51,659 nt of DNA from Clostridiaceae bacterium. GTDB lineage: Bacteria > Bacillota > Clostridia > Lachnospirales > Lachnospiraceae. The notes below the pieces were generated by a model, which saw only the letters and a list, made by a program, of their open reading frames with translations, had not been told where the DNA came from and made no database searches. Location of the stretch: the NCBI GenBank assembly GCA_910574345.1, contig CAJSZV010000032.1, positions 1 through 51,659 of the forward strand. The letters are read 5' to 3'. Positions 51,049 to 51,659 of the stretch are shown piece after piece (within the stretch, counting starts at the first letter, position 1; each line of letters opens with the position of its first letter). The position numbers and the translations under genes were made by a program.

Positions 51049-51573
51049 ATGACAGGAAAGCGGAGTTTGGCACGGCTATGGAAGATAGGAGTGATGGGGC
51101 TGGCGGTTGGATTGTGCGTGGGCTTTATATGTCCGGCGGATTGTTTCGCCAGTGAGTTGATGAGGGGGATGGAGCAAGGGCAAGGGGAGATTACAAGAGG
51201 GGATTTGCCGGGGATTACAGAGAATGTGGAAAAGGGAAATGTGAATGGGGATATGGGTGCGGATTGGGAGGAGGAATTTACCGATACGGACACAAGGAGA
51301 GGTATCCTGGCTGTGCGGGGTGAGGTATTTCAGGGCTTTGGCGGTGGGGTACGGATTGTGGTGAAGGAAATGGAGGGTGGCAGAGAGACGGTTATTTCGC
51401 TGACTGGGGAAAGTGATTATATGGCGAATCGGGAGCTGCGGCCGGGGAGGTATCAGGTGGTGTCTGTGGAGGCGGATTCGGATGGGAGAAAGTTTGACTG
51501 TCATGTGGAACCGGAGGAAATGGATGTGGATACGGATGGTGATTATTCTAAAGCTTGGGAGCCACTAATTTAA
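51049..51573 (+). pseudogene. Secreted conjugation protein truncated by IS21
   Basis: From ATG 51049 (GGAAAGGTGG upstream) it encodes 174 residues: a basic start, a hydrophobic signal (IGVMGLAVGLCVGFICPADCFAS, cleaved near residue 34), then an acidic stretch and a beta-rich domain (GILAVRGEVFQGFGGGVRIVV, YMANRELRPGRYQVVSVE). Native sequence ends at 51555; the last six codons and the stop at 51571 come from the IS. Two spaced starts (50989, 51049) exist. It is probably a cell-wall side component of the mating channel. The loss of its end suggests that the downstream operon (VirB4 and others) is cut off or displaced. Confidence 0.7.
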
Positions 51574-51622
51574 AGCTTGAGAGCCACCCGAATCCAGTGT
51601 ATTTAAAAGCTTGAGAGCCACC
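51556..51622 (+). repeat. IS21 left-end terminal repeats (3 copies)
   Basis: TGGGAGCCAC at 51556 and GCTTGAGAGCCACC at 51575 and 51609. The bases before 51556 (CTAAAGCT) and after 621 (AAGGGGAT) do not show a shared target duplication. Confidence 0.8.
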
Positions 51623-51659
51623 ACTATATATTGTGGTCAGCCAAATATATTGCTTAATA
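51556..51659 (+). mobile_element. IS21-family element, left end (cut by window end)
   Basis: The left IS end starts TGGGAGCCAC at 51556 and continues past the window. Its terminal repeats match the inverse of the right end at 563-621, so both pieces are of the same element type and the same orientation. The istA gene would begin beyond the window. Confidence 0.82.

Overview
The window looks like a mobile, conjugative DNA element from a gut Firmicute, most likely a member of the Lachnospiraceae/Clostridia. Supporting signs are strong AGGAGG ribosome sites, TTGACA/TATAAT promoters, a MobP-type relaxase fused to Sel1 repeats, a Tn916/Tn1549-style Xis/Int module, a Spo0A-like and several XRE regulators, and a very large Cys/His-rich surface protein of a kind common in that family. 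This is inferred from protein and signal sequences; no rRNA or housekeeping gene is present to fix the taxon. Both window ends lie inside IS21-family sequence: istB and the right IS end at 1-621, and the left IS end at 51556-51659. Both are in the same orientation, so the window could be the unique part of a circular molecule carrying one IS21 copy, or a segment between two direct copies.

Layout: 0.65-8.6 kb is a mobilisation block (ribbon-helix-helix accessory protein, small helical protein, a minus-strand RNase-like gene with a structured attenuated leader, MobP relaxase, Toprim protein, VirD4 coupling protein, HTH protein). 8.6-10.9 kb is a regulatory and decaying stretch (two XRE repressors, a Spo0A-like small protein, LysR and other gene remnants). 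11.1-22.8 kb is a cargo operon: a 24-copy AAGC microsatellite in a leader, a strong terminator, a MalT/LuxR-type STAND regulator, a 2111-residue surface protein, a DUF4114-like protein and an SdsA1-type alkyl sulfatase. 22.9-31.7 kb is an integrative-element module: winged-helix protein, sigma factor, about 700 bp of structured non-coding DNA, MazF-like toxin, resolvase-like protein, ArdA-like antirestriction protein, Xis, Int, an Rpn-like nuclease, then tail fragments of a second rpn and int.

31.7-34.5 kb is an AT-rich defence cargo (DUF262 plus HEPN pair; MNT-HEPN toxin-antitoxin pair). 34.9-37.5 kb is a partition locus: operator palindromes, a DUF6075-like gene, parA, parB and a ten-copy palindromic repeat array, with one more copy at 45.15 kb. 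38.5-42.2 kb holds a 1245-residue nuclease-STAND protein resembling Avs/NLR-like antiphage proteins. 42.3-51.6 kb holds accessory genes, an AAA/PD-(D/E)XK protein and the start of a type IV secretion operon (pilin with an in-frame amber codon, VirB6-like channel protein with a giant Gly/Met-rich tail, VirB1-like murein hydrolase, a secreted protein cut by IS21). No VirB4 ATPase or replication initiator is seen.

Read as a circle, the secretion genes at the right end would sit directly before the relaxase and coupling-protein genes at the left end, giving one transfer region interrupted by IS21. Partition genes keep the element, the cargo changes the cell surface, and three or more systems look like phage or plasmid defence. 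Several transcription units share an unusual promoter-leader-terminator-gene layout.
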